From assembly GCF_017349315.1 (NCBI RefSeq), contig NZ_JAFMPP010000008.1:124001-188000 (forward strand): a DNA stretch of 64,000 nucleotides, in the 5' to 3' direction. Positions 25,046-33,328 of this stretch are shown piece after piece; the stretch's first letter is position 1; each line of letters opens with the position of its first letter. Source of the stretch: Jiella flava. Lineage in GTDB: Bacteria > Pseudomonadota > Alphaproteobacteria > Rhizobiales > Rhizobiaceae. Made by a program: the position numbers and the translations under genes. Below the pieces are notes generated by a model. That model ran no database searches, was not told where the DNA came from, and worked only from the letters and a program-made list of their open reading frames with translations.

Positions 25046-25194
25046 GGGCGATCACTCACTCGGATTCTTGATGCAGCGGAAGTTCTTGATGTGGCGGAGG
25101 TCTGCAAATGGCCAGTCCGACGTAGCACCATTCGCCGATTCCGGCTGTCTGTGCTCGCGTCGGAACGGACGTGTCGCAAAGTTAGTTTCATAAA

Positions 25195-25208
25195 TCGTAG
25201 CGCTACGA
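25195..25208. promoter_or_regulatory. LacI-type operator 1 (TCGTAGCGCTACGA)
   Basis: A perfect 14-bp palindrome with the central CG typical of LacI-family operators, 150 bp upstream of the dehydratase start. The intergenic region is visibly AT-rich relative to its surroundings, as expected for promoters. Its near-copy is at 25369. Confidence 0.65.
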
Positions 25209-25368
25209 ATTATAGCTGTCAATTTAAATCACAAGTCTGATCATATTTGGCAACAATTCCAAGTGGTGCAATTGTGAATGGCATTGTATCTCATAAAAAT
25301 GCTCTCTGGTTTGTTTAAAAATGCCGTTACGGCATGTGGGTTGTCCTTCTCATTCGCCTGTGTAAAAA

Positions 25369-25382
25369 TCATAGCGCTACGA
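25369..25382. promoter_or_regulatory. LacI-type operator 2 (TCATAGCGCTACGA)
   Basis: Matches operator 1 at 13 of 14 positions and lies about 75 bp before the tctC start. The two sites are 174 bp apart centre to centre, suitable for looping or for control of each divergent promoter. No gene is supported in 25046-25456. Confidence 0.65.
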
Positions 25383-25456
25383 ATTGTTGGCGGAGCGAAA
25401 TGATTCTAGCGGCCGACAATCGAGGACGTCGCGGTTTGATTTGGGAGTTTGGTACC

Positions 25457-26377
25457 ATGAAAATCATCACATTGGCCGCCATTGGTGTGGCGTTGTCGTT
25501 TTCGACGTCGGCCAGCGCGCAGACCGTCGAAATGATCGTCCCCTTCAGTGCCGGCGGTGGCACGGACAGCGTGGCGCGGGTCTTTGAGCCCGGCTTTTCC
25601 GAAGCGCTCGGTCAGACCACCGTCATTCGCAATGTTGCTGGTGCGAGTGGCACCATTGGCGCGGCCGCGACGGCGGATGCCGCGAATGACGGCTCGACCA
25701 TCGGCTATCTGCCGATCGGTCCGCTCGCCATCCAGCCATCGCTGCGCAAGACCTCTTACAACGCCGACTCCTTCAGCTACATCTGTCAGACCACGTCGAC
25801 GCCGGTGTTTCTTCTGGAAAAGAAGGGCTCCGAGATGAAATCGGTCAAGCAGTGGGTGGAGCGTGGCAAGGCCAAGCGGATCGTCTACGGTTCGTCGGGG
25901 CCTGGCACGATCCCGCATCTGGCCATGGCCGCCTTCGCGGCGACGGCTGGTCTGAAGGCGGTTCATCTGCCGTTCAAGGGGACTGGGCCGGCGATGAATG
26001 CGATGGCGGGTGGCGAGATCGATCTCTTCGCCGACACGGCAACCGTGCTCGAAGGTAACGACGTGACTGCGCTGGCAGTTTTTGCACCGGAGCGACTGAA
26101 GACCTACCCCGACATTCCGACGATGAAGGAGCTTGGCTACGACCTCGACTTCTCGGTCTGGCAGGGCTTGGTCGCGCCCAAAGGGCTGCCGAAGGATCTG
26201 CAGCAGAAATACGCCGAGGCCTGCCAGAAGGCGATCGCGACGGATCGGTTCAAATCGCTCGCGGAAAAGACCAATACCGGCATCAAATATCGCGGCCCCG
26301 ACGCGTTCGAAGCTTTCGTCGCGGAGAACACGAAGAAGAACCGAAAGATCCTCGCAGAGGCGGGTTTGGTGAAATAA
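25457..26377 (+). CDS. tctC: Tripartite tricarboxylate transporter substrate-binding protein
   Basis: 306-residue Bug/TctC protein with a signal peptide (MKIITLAAIGVALSFSTSASAQ). The mature start VEMIVPFSAGGGTDSVARVFEPGF and GASGTIGAAATADAANDG are the ligand-carboxylate loops of the family. The frame is open 41 codons upstream, but ATG 25457 gives the signal peptide. It delivers a carboxylated solute to the TctAB permease encoded next; the divergent dehydratase and aldolase suggest a sugar acid and not citrate. Confidence 0.93.
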   Translation: MKIITLAAIGVALSFSTSASAQTVEMIVPFSAGGGTDSVARVFEPGFSEALGQTTVIRNVAGASGTIGAAATADAANDGSTIGYLPIGPLAIQPSLRKTSYNADSFSYICQTTSTPVFLLEKKGSEMKSVKQWVERGKAKRIVYGSSGPGTIPHLAMAAFAATAGLKAVHLPFKGTGPAMNAMAGGEIDLFADTATVLEGNDVTALAVFAPERLKTYPDIPTMKELGYDLDFSVWQGLVAPKGLPKDLQQKYAEACQKAIATDRFKSLAEKTNTGIKYRGPDAFEAFVAENTKKNRKILAEAGLVK

Positions 26378-26448
26378 CGCCAAGGCGTTCTTACGGTGGC
26401 GCGGATCAAATTGCGCCGCTGTCTTGCTGGCAAAAGGAACAGCGGTTG

Positions 26449-26970
26449 ATGACGGACAGTTCGGACACATCAGACGAGCAGGTGTCACGCTCTATCGGAC
26501 GGTTGATAGTCTCCGCGGCCTTCGTGGTTGCTAGCCCGTTCTTCCTCGCGGCGTCCCTTCTGGGCGCCGCCGGCAGCGACATGAATATTGCTGCCGGTGA
26601 CACGTCGCAAGCGCTGCCGCATATCTTGTTGGTCGTCTGGGTCGCCCTGGGTCTGGTCGACCTCTTCCGCGAGGCGACGACGTTTTTTAGAGCGCCGGCG
26701 GCGCCCGACAGTCAGGGTCGTTCCGACGACGATCCAGTGCTCGTCCTCGCGATTATGGCGGCGACGGTCGGTCTGGCCGTGGCCATCGTGTTCTTTGGTT
26801 ACATGGTTCCGATCGTCCTGATCTTGCCGTTGCTGCTCCGATTGGCCGGTGTGCGGTCGCTTGGCGGTGGGATCGTCGCCTTTCTAATTCTTGGGCCGGG
26901 CCTTTGGTGGCTGTTTAATGACGGGCTCGGCATTCGGCTTCCGGCTCTTCTCAGTGGAGGGATGTTCTAA
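26449..26970 (+). CDS. tctB: Tripartite tricarboxylate transporter small membrane subunit
   Basis: 173-residue TctB/DUF1468-like protein with four hydrophobic segments, near residues 20-40, 60-75, 100-130 and 135-165. ATG at 26449 has AAAGGA upstream; a TTG one codon earlier is also possible. Its stop overlaps the tctA start by one base (TAATG). TctB sequences are poorly conserved; size, topology and position between tctC and tctA support the call. Confidence 0.9.
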   Translation: MTDSSDTSDEQVSRSIGRLIVSAAFVVASPFFLAASLLGAAGSDMNIAAGDTSQALPHILLVVWVALGLVDLFREATTFFRAPAAPDSQGRSDDDPVLVLAIMAATVGLAVAIVFFGYMVPIVLILPLLLRLAGVRSLGGGIVAFLILGPGLWWLFNDGLGIRLPALLSGGMF

Positions 26971-28481
26971 TGGTCGATTTGACATTCTTGGCGGACGTTT
27001 GGGCTCCAGCGACTGTTGTCGCCATGATCGTCGGTACGGCCCTTGGTATCATCATCGGCGCGCTGCCGGGTCTCGGATCTGTGGTCGGCTTGTCGATCTG
27101 CCTGCCCTTTACCTTCGGCATGGACACAGTGCCGAGCCTCGCGCTGCTGCTTGGCGTCTATTGCGGCTCGGTCTATGGTGGGTCGATCTCCGCCATCCTG
27201 ATCAATTCGCCCGGCACACCTCAGTCGGCCGCGACCGTGCTCGACGGCTATCCAATGGCGCTGCAGGGACTGGCGGGCAAGGCACTCGGCTGGTCGACGG
27301 CATCCTCCGTTGCCGGCGGTCTCATCTCCTGCATTGTCCTGATCGTCGCCGCACCCCAGCTCGCGCATTTTGCCACCCGCTTCGGCTCGATTGAGGTCTT
27401 TGCGCTGATCCTGATGGCGCTTACTTGCATCGCCGCGGTGTCACGTGGCAGCATGCTAAAAGGGCTTTCCATGGGCTCGGCCGGGATTTTCCTGTCGTTG
27501 ATCGGCACCGATCCGGTGACCGGGGCAGCGCGCTTCACCTTCGGGATCCAATTCTTCACCGCGGGGCTCGATTTGATCAGCGTCGTTATCGGCCTGTTCG
27601 CAGTCTCCGAAGCCTTCACCCGCCTTGCTCAGGACGGAAAGAATGAGTCGGTGTTTAGCGGTGTCCGACTGATGCTGCCAAGCTTGAGTGAATGGAAAGG
27701 ACGGATTGGCAATCTTTTGCGCTCCTCGGCGATCGGATGTTTTATCGGTGCGCTGCCTGGAACCGGGGCTGCAACCGCCGCTTTCATCAGCTACGCCACC
27801 GCCAAACAGCTCTCGCCGCGCAGGGACAATTTCGGTAAGGGGGAGCCAGACGGGGTGATCGCCGCCGAATCCTCCAACAATGCGGTCACCGGCAGTGCGA
27901 TGATCCCGACGCTCGCCCTCGGCATTCCCGGTGACGTGGTCACCGCCATCGTGTTATCGGCGATGGTCGTTCATGGGATCACGCCGGGAGTCCGCCTAAT
28001 GAGCGAGCATCTCGACGTCGTGAATGCCATTTTTGCCGTGCTTGTCATCATCAATATTTTGATGCTGATCCTGGCTTTTCCGATCGTCCGCCTGTTCGGC
28101 AAGCTGCTGGCGATTCCGGAATCCTATGTGATGACCGGCGTCATCGTCTTCTCGCTGATCGGGGCGATCACGGTTCGGGGCAATGCGCTCGACGGCGTTG
28201 TGGCTGTCGCCTTCGGGGTCTTCGGTTACGCCCTGCGACGGGGCGGCTACCCGCTCGCCCCCTTTGTCATCGGACTGGTGCTTGGCCCGCAATTCGAGGA
28301 AAATCTGCGGCGAGGGCTGCTCCTGTCGGACGGCGATATTTTGAGCTTTCCGACCCATAGCTGGATCGCGCTGGTCCTGTTCTTGGTCACCGCCGGATTG
28401 ATCCTGTTCGGCCCGTTGCAAACGCTCATCTCCGGCCGCTTCGCACGGTCGGAGACGGCTCGGTTGTCGCGGGAACCCTGA
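26970..28481 (+). CDS. tctA: Tripartite tricarboxylate transporter large permease
   Basis: 503-residue polytopic membrane protein with the TctA signatures GTALGIIIGALPGLGSVVGLSICLPFTFGM near the N terminus, GVYCGSVYGGSISAILINSPGTPQSAATVLDGYPMA, and GCFIGALPGTGAATAAFISYATAKQLSPRRDNFGKGEPDGVIAAESSNNAVTGSAMIPTLALGIPGD in the second half. It is the channel-forming secondary-transport subunit. Last gene of the tctCBA operon, convergent with phnF. Confidence 0.95.
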   Translation: MVDLTFLADVWAPATVVAMIVGTALGIIIGALPGLGSVVGLSICLPFTFGMDTVPSLALLLGVYCGSVYGGSISAILINSPGTPQSAATVLDGYPMALQGLAGKALGWSTASSVAGGLISCIVLIVAAPQLAHFATRFGSIEVFALILMALTCIAAVSRGSMLKGLSMGSAGIFLSLIGTDPVTGAARFTFGIQFFTAGLDLISVVIGLFAVSEAFTRLAQDGKNESVFSGVRLMLPSLSEWKGRIGNLLRSSAIGCFIGALPGTGAATAAFISYATAKQLSPRRDNFGKGEPDGVIAAESSNNAVTGSAMIPTLALGIPGDVVTAIVLSAMVVHGITPGVRLMSEHLDVVNAIFAVLVIINILMLILAFPIVRLFGKLLAIPESYVMTGVIVFSLIGAITVRGNALDGVVAVAFGVFGYALRRGGYPLAPFVIGLVLGPQFEENLRRGLLLSDGDILSFPTHSWIALVLFLVTAGLILFGPLQTLISGRFARSETARLSREP

Positions 28482-28512
28482 TGGTCGGCCGCCACGATCG
28501 CCGGCGTGGTTC

Positions 28513-29238
28513 TTAACTGGCGAAGAACAGCTCGAAGCGGTCGGCGAGGAATCGGGTGCGGACCACCTGGATCGGGTGGAGATCGGTGTCGGCATCGATG
28601 CCGACCGTCTGCAGGAGGGGGGTGCCGACGGCGCAGCCGAGACGCAATGCCTCGCTCGGCCCGGCGGTCTGTGCCGTCACCCGGGTCTCGACGCGCCGAT
28701 AGTCCGCGACACCGAGCCGGGCGAGGGCAGCGGTGATCGATCCGGTTTCGGCATAGGCCGTGACCATGCCGTTGAAGCGCTCGGCCACAAGCCAGCTCGT
28801 GGCGATGAGCACGGGCGTTTCGTCGGCGGCGCCGAGGGTTTCCAGTCGCAGCAGCTGCGTTCCCGGTCGGCAGCCGAGCTTTTCGGCGATCGCGATGGTG
28901 GCGGCTTCGCGCCCGGTGCCGATCAGCCGTCCGCCGGGATTGTGCGCCGCCGCCGCGACGTTTTCCGAAAAGCGGGTCTTGGCGCCGATGCGATAGGTCA
29001 TGCGGCCGACATCGCCGGCGACGAAAGTGCCTTTGCCCCGTTCGGCGCGGAGCAGGCCTTCCGCCGTCAGCGCCGCGATCGCGCGGCGAACCGTATGACG
29101 ATTGACCGCAAATCGGTCGGCAAGCTCGGTCTCCGGCGGCAGCTGTGCGCCGAACGCGCCATTCGCTAGCGCCGCGCGCAGCGCGTTGCTCACCTGCAGC
29201 CACTTGGCGACGCCCTCGGCGGTCTCCGTCAAATTCAT
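28513..29238 (-). CDS. phnF: Phosphonate operon GntR/UTRA regulator
   Basis: 241-residue GntR protein of the HutC/UTRA type. The winged helix spans roughly residues 12-78 (LPPETELADRFAVNRHTVRRAIAALTAEGLLRAERGKGTFV), followed by a UTRA ligand domain ending VVRTRFLADRFELFF. It is divergent from phnG, and a 20-bp palindrome and a Pho box lie between them. By analogy with PhnF it would repress the phn genes, but this rests on position and family. Confidence 0.92.
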   Translation of the reverse strand: MNLTETAEGVAKWLQVSNALRAALANGAFGAQLPPETELADRFAVNRHTVRRAIAALTAEGLLRAERGKGTFVAGDVGRMTYRIGAKTRFSENVAAAAHNPGGRLIGTGREAATIAIAEKLGCRPGTQLLRLETLGAADETPVLIATSWLVAERFNGMVTAYAETGSITAALARLGVADYRRVETRVTAQTAGPSEALRLGCAVGTPLLQTVGIDADTDLHPIQVVRTRFLADRFELFFAS

Positions 29239-29253
29239 CAGGCTCTTTCACGG

Positions 29254-29270
29254 CGTCATTCAACTGTCAC
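29254..29270. promoter_or_regulatory. Candidate Pho box before phnG
   Basis: CGTCAT at 29254-29259 and TGTCAC at 29265-29270 are spaced exactly 11 bases, the period of PhoB half-sites. It lies about 75 bp before phnG and next to the PhnF-type palindrome. It is a shorter match than the four-repeat array before phnC. Confidence 0.5.
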
Positions 29271-29299
29271 TCCGGACGTGCTAGTCGATGACTGGACAG

Positions 29300-29319
29300 T
29301 TGTCTATACAAATAGACAA
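29300..29319. promoter_or_regulatory. PhnF-type operator (TTGTCTAT-ACAA-ATAGACAA)
   Basis: A perfect 8-bp inverted repeat with a 4-bp spacer, 27 bp before the phnG start and 62 bp from the divergent phnF start. Position and symmetry fit a HutC/PhnF-type repressor site covering the phnG promoter. Confidence 0.7.
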
Positions 29320-29345
29320 TTTGCTGGGATTGAAGGGTGCTTCGC

Positions 29346-29804
29346 ATGCGGTCTGCTGCCGATCCGACCGAGCGCCGCCGCCGCGCGATGAGTGCCTTTG
29401 CGCAGGCGCCGGCCGGCTTTCTCGAAGCGCGGTGGCCGAGTTTGGCCGACGGGCGCACGATTGTGCCGGTGCGAGGGCCGGAGGTCGGGCTCGTCATGGT
29501 GCGGGGACGGACCGGCGGTGGCGGCGCCGCCTTCAATCTCGGTGAGGCGAGCGCGACGCGGGCGAGCGTGCGTCTTGCAAATGGGCCGGTTGGTCACGCG
29601 ATGATTCTCGGCCGCGATCTGGAAAAGGCCCGTCACGCCGCCGCCTTCGACGCCCTCTGGCAGATCGATACATGCCAGGCGGCCGTCGAGCGGGAGGTCG
29701 TTGCCGAGATCGAACGGCTGATCGCAGCGGCGGACGGCCAGCGCGCCGAGGAAACGGCGGCGACGAAGGTGGATTTCTTCACGATGGCACGCGGGGAAGA
29801 CTGA
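29346..29804 (+). CDS. phnG: Phosphonate C-P lyase complex subunit PhnG
   Basis: 152-residue PhnG. Conserved parts are RRRRAMSAFAQAP near the start, the central RGPEVGLVMVRGRTGGGGAAFNLGEASATRASVRL, and GHAMILGRDLEKARHAAAFDALWQ. PhnG is a core subunit of the PhnGHIJ complex, which with PhnI attaches methylphosphonate to ATP ribose. ATG 29346 is preferred over the GTG three codons earlier because GAAGGG is then well spaced. One-base overlap with phnH. Confidence 0.95.
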   Translation: MRSAADPTERRRRAMSAFAQAPAGFLEARWPSLADGRTIVPVRGPEVGLVMVRGRTGGGGAAFNLGEASATRASVRLANGPVGHAMILGRDLEKARHAAAFDALWQIDTCQAAVEREVVAEIERLIAAADGQRAEETAATKVDFFTMARGED

Positions 29805-30412
29805 TGGTCACGCAAGACGCAGCGGTGGCGACGGCGCGGACAGTCGAAGGCGGCTTTGCCGATCCGGTGTTCGACGCCCAGGCGGTGTTCGCCAAGCTCC
29901 TCGCTGCCATGGCGCGGCCGGGAACGGTGGTCGATCTGGGCGATCGCTGCCGGCCGCCAGAGCCGCTGAGACAAGCCCAAGGCGCGGTGCTTGCGGCGAT
30001 GGCCGATGCCGCCACGCCCGTCCATGTCGAGGCGGCGAGTGACGATCTAGCCGCTTGGCTCGCCTTCCAGACTGGCGCGCGGCTGCGTCCGATCGAAGAG
30101 GCGGCCTTCGCGGTCGTCTCGACGCTTCGCCCGATGCTGCTCGAGGCCCTGCCGCTCGGGACGCTGCAATATCCCGACCGCGCGGCGACGGTGCTCGTCG
30201 AGGTCGACGATCTGACCGCCGGCGACGGCTTCGTCCTCACTGGGCCGGGTGTCGACGGGGTGCAGACCATCCACATCCTCGGGCTTGACAGCGGCTTCAC
30301 CGAGCTTCGCCAGCGCAATCGCGCACTGTTTCCCTGCGGGTTCGATCTGATCCTCACCTCAGGCACCCGGCTGATGGCCTTGCCGCGCTCAACCGTCGTC
30401 GAGAGGAGCTGA
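29804..30412 (+). CDS. phnH: Phosphonate C-P lyase complex subunit PhnH
   Basis: 202-residue PhnH. Family blocks are VEGGFADPVFDAQAVFAKLLAAMARPGTVVDL near the N terminus, LPLGTLQYPDRAATVLVEVDDL in the middle and the C-terminal LTGPGVDGVQTIHILGL followed by RNRALFPCGFDLILTSGTRLMALPRST. It is a structural subunit of the C-P lyase core. The start overlaps the phnG stop by one base; the frame is open further upstream inside phnG but the homology begins at 29804. Confidence 0.95.
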   Translation: MVTQDAAVATARTVEGGFADPVFDAQAVFAKLLAAMARPGTVVDLGDRCRPPEPLRQAQGAVLAAMADAATPVHVEAASDDLAAWLAFQTGARLRPIEEAAFAVVSTLRPMLLEALPLGTLQYPDRAATVLVEVDDLTAGDGFVLTGPGVDGVQTIHILGLDSGFTELRQRNRALFPCGFDLILTSGTRLMALPRSTVVERS

Positions 30413-30415
30413 GCC

Positions 30416-31546
30416 ATGTATGTCGCCGTCAAGGGGGGCGAGCGCGCCATCGCCAATGCCCATCGTTTGCTCGACGATCGCCGTCGCGGCGATCGGCAGG
30501 TGCCGGCCCTGACGCTCGAGCAATTGACCCAGCAGTTGGCGCTGGCGGTGGACCGCGTCATGGCCGAGGGTTCGCTCTACGATCCGGAATTGGCCGCGAT
30601 GGCTGTGCGCCAGTCGCGTGGCGATCTGATCGAGGCGATCTTCCTGCTGCGCGCCTATCGCACGACGCTGCCGCGCTTTGCCGTGTCGCTGCCGATCGAG
30701 ACCGGGCGGATGCGGATCGAGCGGCGGATCTCGGCAACTTACAAGGATCTGCCTGGCGGCCAGCTGCTCGGCCCGACCTTCGACTACACCCACCGGCTGA
30801 TCGAGCCGGCGATGGCGGCGGATCTGCCGGTCGAGGCGCCGGAGCGCCGCGTGGCGGAGAGCAGTCGCAGTGCCCCGCGCGTCACCGACATTCTGGGCGA
30901 TGAGGCGTTGATCGAAAGCGATGGCGCAGCGGACGGCAACGATCCCGCCGATCTCACCCGCGAACCTCTCGCCTATCCCGCCGCGCGGGCCCTTCGGCTG
31001 CAGGCGCTGGCGAGGGGAGACGAGGGCTTCCTTCTCGGCCTTGGCTATTCCACGCAGCGCGGCTTCGGGCGCACCCATCCCTTTGTTGGCGAAATCCGTA
31101 TCGGCGAAGTGGATGTCGAGGTCGAGATCGACGGCCTCGATTTTACCGTCGTCATCGGCCGGGTGCGGGTCACCGAGTGCCAGATGGTGTCGCAATTTAC
31201 CGGCTCGAAATCCGAGCCGCCGCAGTTCACGCGTGGATACGGGCTGGTCTTCGGCCAGATGGAGCGCAAGGCGATGGCGATGAGCCTTGTCGACCGTGCG
31301 CTTCGAGCCGACGAGTTCGATGAAGAACGCCGTGCCCCGGCGCAGGACGAAGAGTTCGTTCTCGCCCATGCCGACAACGTCCAGGCGACCGGCTTCGTCG
31401 AGCACCTGAAGCTGCCCCATTATGTCGACTTTCAGGCCGAGTTGCAGCTGTTGCGCACGATGCGCGCCACGGCCGCTGGCGTGGGCGGTGACGGCGAGCC
31501 GCCGACTGGCCGCAAGAACTCAGACGACGCGGAGGCGGCACGATGA
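30416..31546 (+). CDS. phnI: Phosphonate C-P lyase nucleosidase subunit PhnI
   Basis: 376-residue PhnI, near the usual 354-370. The N terminus MYVAVKGGERAIANAHRLLDDRRRGD and the block LDYTH-like FDYTHRLIEPAM are diagnostic; a further block is QALARGDEGFLLGLGYSTQRGFGRTHPFVGEIRIGEV. PhnI is the nucleosidase that drives formation of ribose-5-triphosphate phosphonate. GAGAGGAG precedes the ATG. Unlike most phn operons, phnJ does not follow at once: a 253-bp gap intervenes. Confidence 0.96.
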   Translation: MYVAVKGGERAIANAHRLLDDRRRGDRQVPALTLEQLTQQLALAVDRVMAEGSLYDPELAAMAVRQSRGDLIEAIFLLRAYRTTLPRFAVSLPIETGRMRIERRISATYKDLPGGQLLGPTFDYTHRLIEPAMAADLPVEAPERRVAESSRSAPRVTDILGDEALIESDGAADGNDPADLTREPLAYPAARALRLQALARGDEGFLLGLGYSTQRGFGRTHPFVGEIRIGEVDVEVEIDGLDFTVVIGRVRVTECQMVSQFTGSKSEPPQFTRGYGLVFGQMERKAMAMSLVDRALRADEFDEERRAPAQDEEFVLAHADNVQATGFVEHLKLPHYVDFQAELQLLRTMRATAAGVGGDGEPPTGRKNSDDAEAAR

Positions 31547-31560
31547 CCGAGCTTTCACCC

Positions 31561-31731
31561 TCATTCGTCCCGGCGCTTCCGTTTGTCGCTCCCGTCAGCG
31601 GAAGGCGGCGGCCGGCCGGTGAGGCTACGGCCATGCTTGCCTGTGACCGGGTCGCGATAGACGAGAAAATACCAGCCGGCGAGAAGACCGAACAGGATTG
31701 CGAAAAGTTCGCCGAGCGCCATCCACGCCAT
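31561..31731 (-). CDS. Small single-pass membrane protein, antisense between phnI and phnJ
   Basis: Unrecognised 56-residue ORF on the strand opposite to the phn genes. It begins MAWMALGELFAILFGLLAGW, one strong transmembrane segment (residues about 4-25), then YRDPVTGKHGRSLTGRPPP and a charged tail KRKRRDE. The ATG is preceded by AGAGAGG at good spacing, and third codon positions in the first half are mostly G or C. The competing plus-strand ORF (31543-31803) has rarer codons and no recognisable pattern. The gene would be transcribed against phnI. No function is claimed. Confidence 0.55.
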   Translation of the reverse strand: MAWMALGELFAILFGLLAGWYFLVYRDPVTGKHGRSLTGRPPPSADGSDKRKRRDE

Positions 31732-31799
31732 CGGAACGCACCTCTCTCTGGTGTGGCGCCGGGCCGCGACATCCCCGTTCGTCATGCGGGAGCCTTGCG

Positions 31800-32681
31800 A
31801 TGAGTGCCGGGCTGCCTGCCTACAACTTCGCCTATCTTGACGAACAGACCAAGCGGATGATCCGCCGGGCGATCCTGAAAGCCGTGGCGATCCCCGGCTA
31901 TCAGGCGCCGTTCGCCAGCCGCGAGATGCCGATGCCCTATGGCTGGGGAACCGGCGGCGTGCAGGTGACGGCGGCGGTCATCGGCCCGAACGATGTCTTG
32001 AAAGTCATCGATCAGGGCTCCGACGATACCACCAACGCGGTCTCGATCAGAGCCTTTTTCGGCCGGGTCGCCGATGTCGCGGTGACCACCAGGACGCGCG
32101 AGGCGACAATCATCCAGACCCGTCACCGTATCCCGGAGGCGCCGCTGAGCGAGGGCCAGACGCTGGTCTATCAGGTGCCGATCCCGGAACCCTTGCGTTT
32201 CCTCGAACCGCGCGAGACCGAAACGCGGATCATGCATGCGCTCGAGGAATACGGGCTGATGCATGTGAAGCTTTACGAGGATATCGCCCAACACGGCCAT
32301 ATCGCCACCACCTACGCCTATCCGGTGAAGGTCGAGGGCCGCTATGTGATGGATCCGTCGCCGATCCCGAAATTCGACAATCCGAAGATGGACAACTGCC
32401 CGGCGCTGCAGCTCTTCGGGGCCGGCCGCGAGCAGCGGATCTATGCGATCCCGCCTTATACGACGGTCGAGAGCCTCGACTTCGAGGATCATCCCTTCGC
32501 CGTCCAGACCTTCTCCGAATGCTGCGGCCTATGCGGGGCGACCGGCGTCTATCTGGACGAGATCGTCACAGACGATCGCGGCGGCCGGCTGTTTGCCTGT
32601 TCAGATACCGATCACTGCGAAGAGCGGCGCGCAGCGGGCCATGTCGGACCGGCTGCCGCACCGCTGGAGGCTGCGCAATGA
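31800..32681 (+). CDS. phnJ: C-P lyase radical SAM subunit PhnJ
   Basis: 293-residue alpha-D-ribose 1-methylphosphonate 5-phosphate C-P-lyase. The Fe-S cysteines C242, C245 and C267 and the catalytic C273 (ECCGLCGATG ... FACSDTDHC) match the E. coli positions 241, 244, 266 and 272 with an offset of one. The N terminus SAGLPAYNFAYLDEQTKRMIRRAILKAVAIPGYQ and EMPMPYGWGTGGVQ are also conserved. It uses S-adenosylmethionine and a 4Fe-4S cluster to break the C-P bond. A toxin-antitoxin pair separates it from phnK. Confidence 0.97.
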   Translation: MSAGLPAYNFAYLDEQTKRMIRRAILKAVAIPGYQAPFASREMPMPYGWGTGGVQVTAAVIGPNDVLKVIDQGSDDTTNAVSIRAFFGRVADVAVTTRTREATIIQTRHRIPEAPLSEGQTLVYQVPIPEPLRFLEPRETETRIMHALEEYGLMHVKLYEDIAQHGHIATTYAYPVKVEGRYVMDPSPIPKFDNPKMDNCPALQLFGAGREQRIYAIPPYTTVESLDFEDHPFAVQTFSECCGLCGATGVYLDEIVTDDRGGRLFACSDTDHCEERRAAGHVGPAAAPLEAAQ

Positions 32682-32736
32682 GCCGCGGGGCGGCTCTGGC
32701 GCCGCAGCCGGGCATGGCGCGGCAAAGCCCGCGGCG

Positions 32737-33063
32737 TCACTCGGCAGGCGCTGCGGCGCGCAAGGCTTCGTTGATGCGCGCTTCCCAGTCGTCGCCGGCG
32801 CGCTGGAACCGCTCGACGATGTCGCGATCGACGCGGATGGTGGTTCTCCCCTTCAGCCGAAATTGCGCCTCTTTCCAGCCGACGAACTCGATTTCATCTT
32901 CTTCGATCGGCGGGTTGTCGGGATCGAGCAGTGCGTCGGCCGTGATGGCTGCATCTTCTTCAGGCGTCATCGCCGCCAGAGCCCTCTGGGTCTTTTCGTG
33001 GGCCTCGGCCCAGTCTTCGGCTGTCGCCTCAGTTTTGATGAAAACTTCGCGTCTGACGATCAT
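32737..33063 (-). CDS. brnA: BrnA-family antitoxin
   Basis: 108-residue protein whose C-terminal part (KGRTTIRVDRDIVERFQRAGDDWEARINEALR) is the ribbon-helix-helix of BrnA antitoxins, and whose acidic N-terminal half (MTPEEDAAITADALLDPDNPPIEEDEIEF) fits the toxin-wrapping segment. BrnA neutralises BrnT and represses their shared promoter. The ATG at 33063 lies inside the end of brnT, a 35-bp overlap. It lies antisense in the phnJ-phnK interval. Confidence 0.88.
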   Translation of the reverse strand: MIVRREVFIKTEATAEDWAEAHEKTQRALAAMTPEEDAAITADALLDPDNPPIEEDEIEFVGWKEAQFRLKGRTTIRVDRDIVERFQRAGDDWEARINEALRAAAPAE

Positions 33064-33328
33064 AGCGTTTGATCTCCCGGTCATTGGCCTTTCGGAACGA
33101 GATGACACGTATTCGTCCGTCTCGCTCGGTATAGACGAGAACGTGCAGGCGTTCTCGCACAAATCCGATCGCCTTGATCCGCACTTCACCGTAATCGATA
33201 CGGTTATCTTCGCCGAAGATGGCGGTTGTGAAGTTGAACTGCAACACCTCTTCGAATGCGGGACGTCCGCGCCGGAGATTGTCCGTCGCTTTGGCATCGT
33301 CCCATTCAAATCCCTGCCTACCACCCAT
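33029..33328 (-). CDS. brnT: BrnT-family ribonuclease toxin
   Basis: 99-residue BrnT. It has the family opening FEWDDAKATDNLRRGRPAFEEVLQF, the GEVRIKAIGFVRERLHVLVYTERDGRIRVISFRKANDREIKRY body, and the RxISxRxA-like RVISFRKAN segment typical of the RelE-like fold. It should cleave RNA when free of BrnA. The ATG at 33328 gives the usual length; a GTG at 33349 is an alternative and neither has a clear ribosome site. Toxin precedes antitoxin, as usual for brnTA. Confidence 0.88.
   Translation of the reverse strand: MGGRQGFEWDDAKATDNLRRGRPAFEEVLQFNFTTAIFGEDNRIDYGEVRIKAIGFVRERLHVLVYTERDGRIRVISFRKANDREIKRYDRQTRSFHQN

Noticed and set aside
31543-31803. Plus-strand ORF joining phnI and phnJ by ATGA overlaps
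   Set aside because: The overlaps are attractive, but it uses rarer codons (ATA, AGG, TCA), has no recognisable pattern, and the opposite frame has a better ribosome site and a membrane helix.
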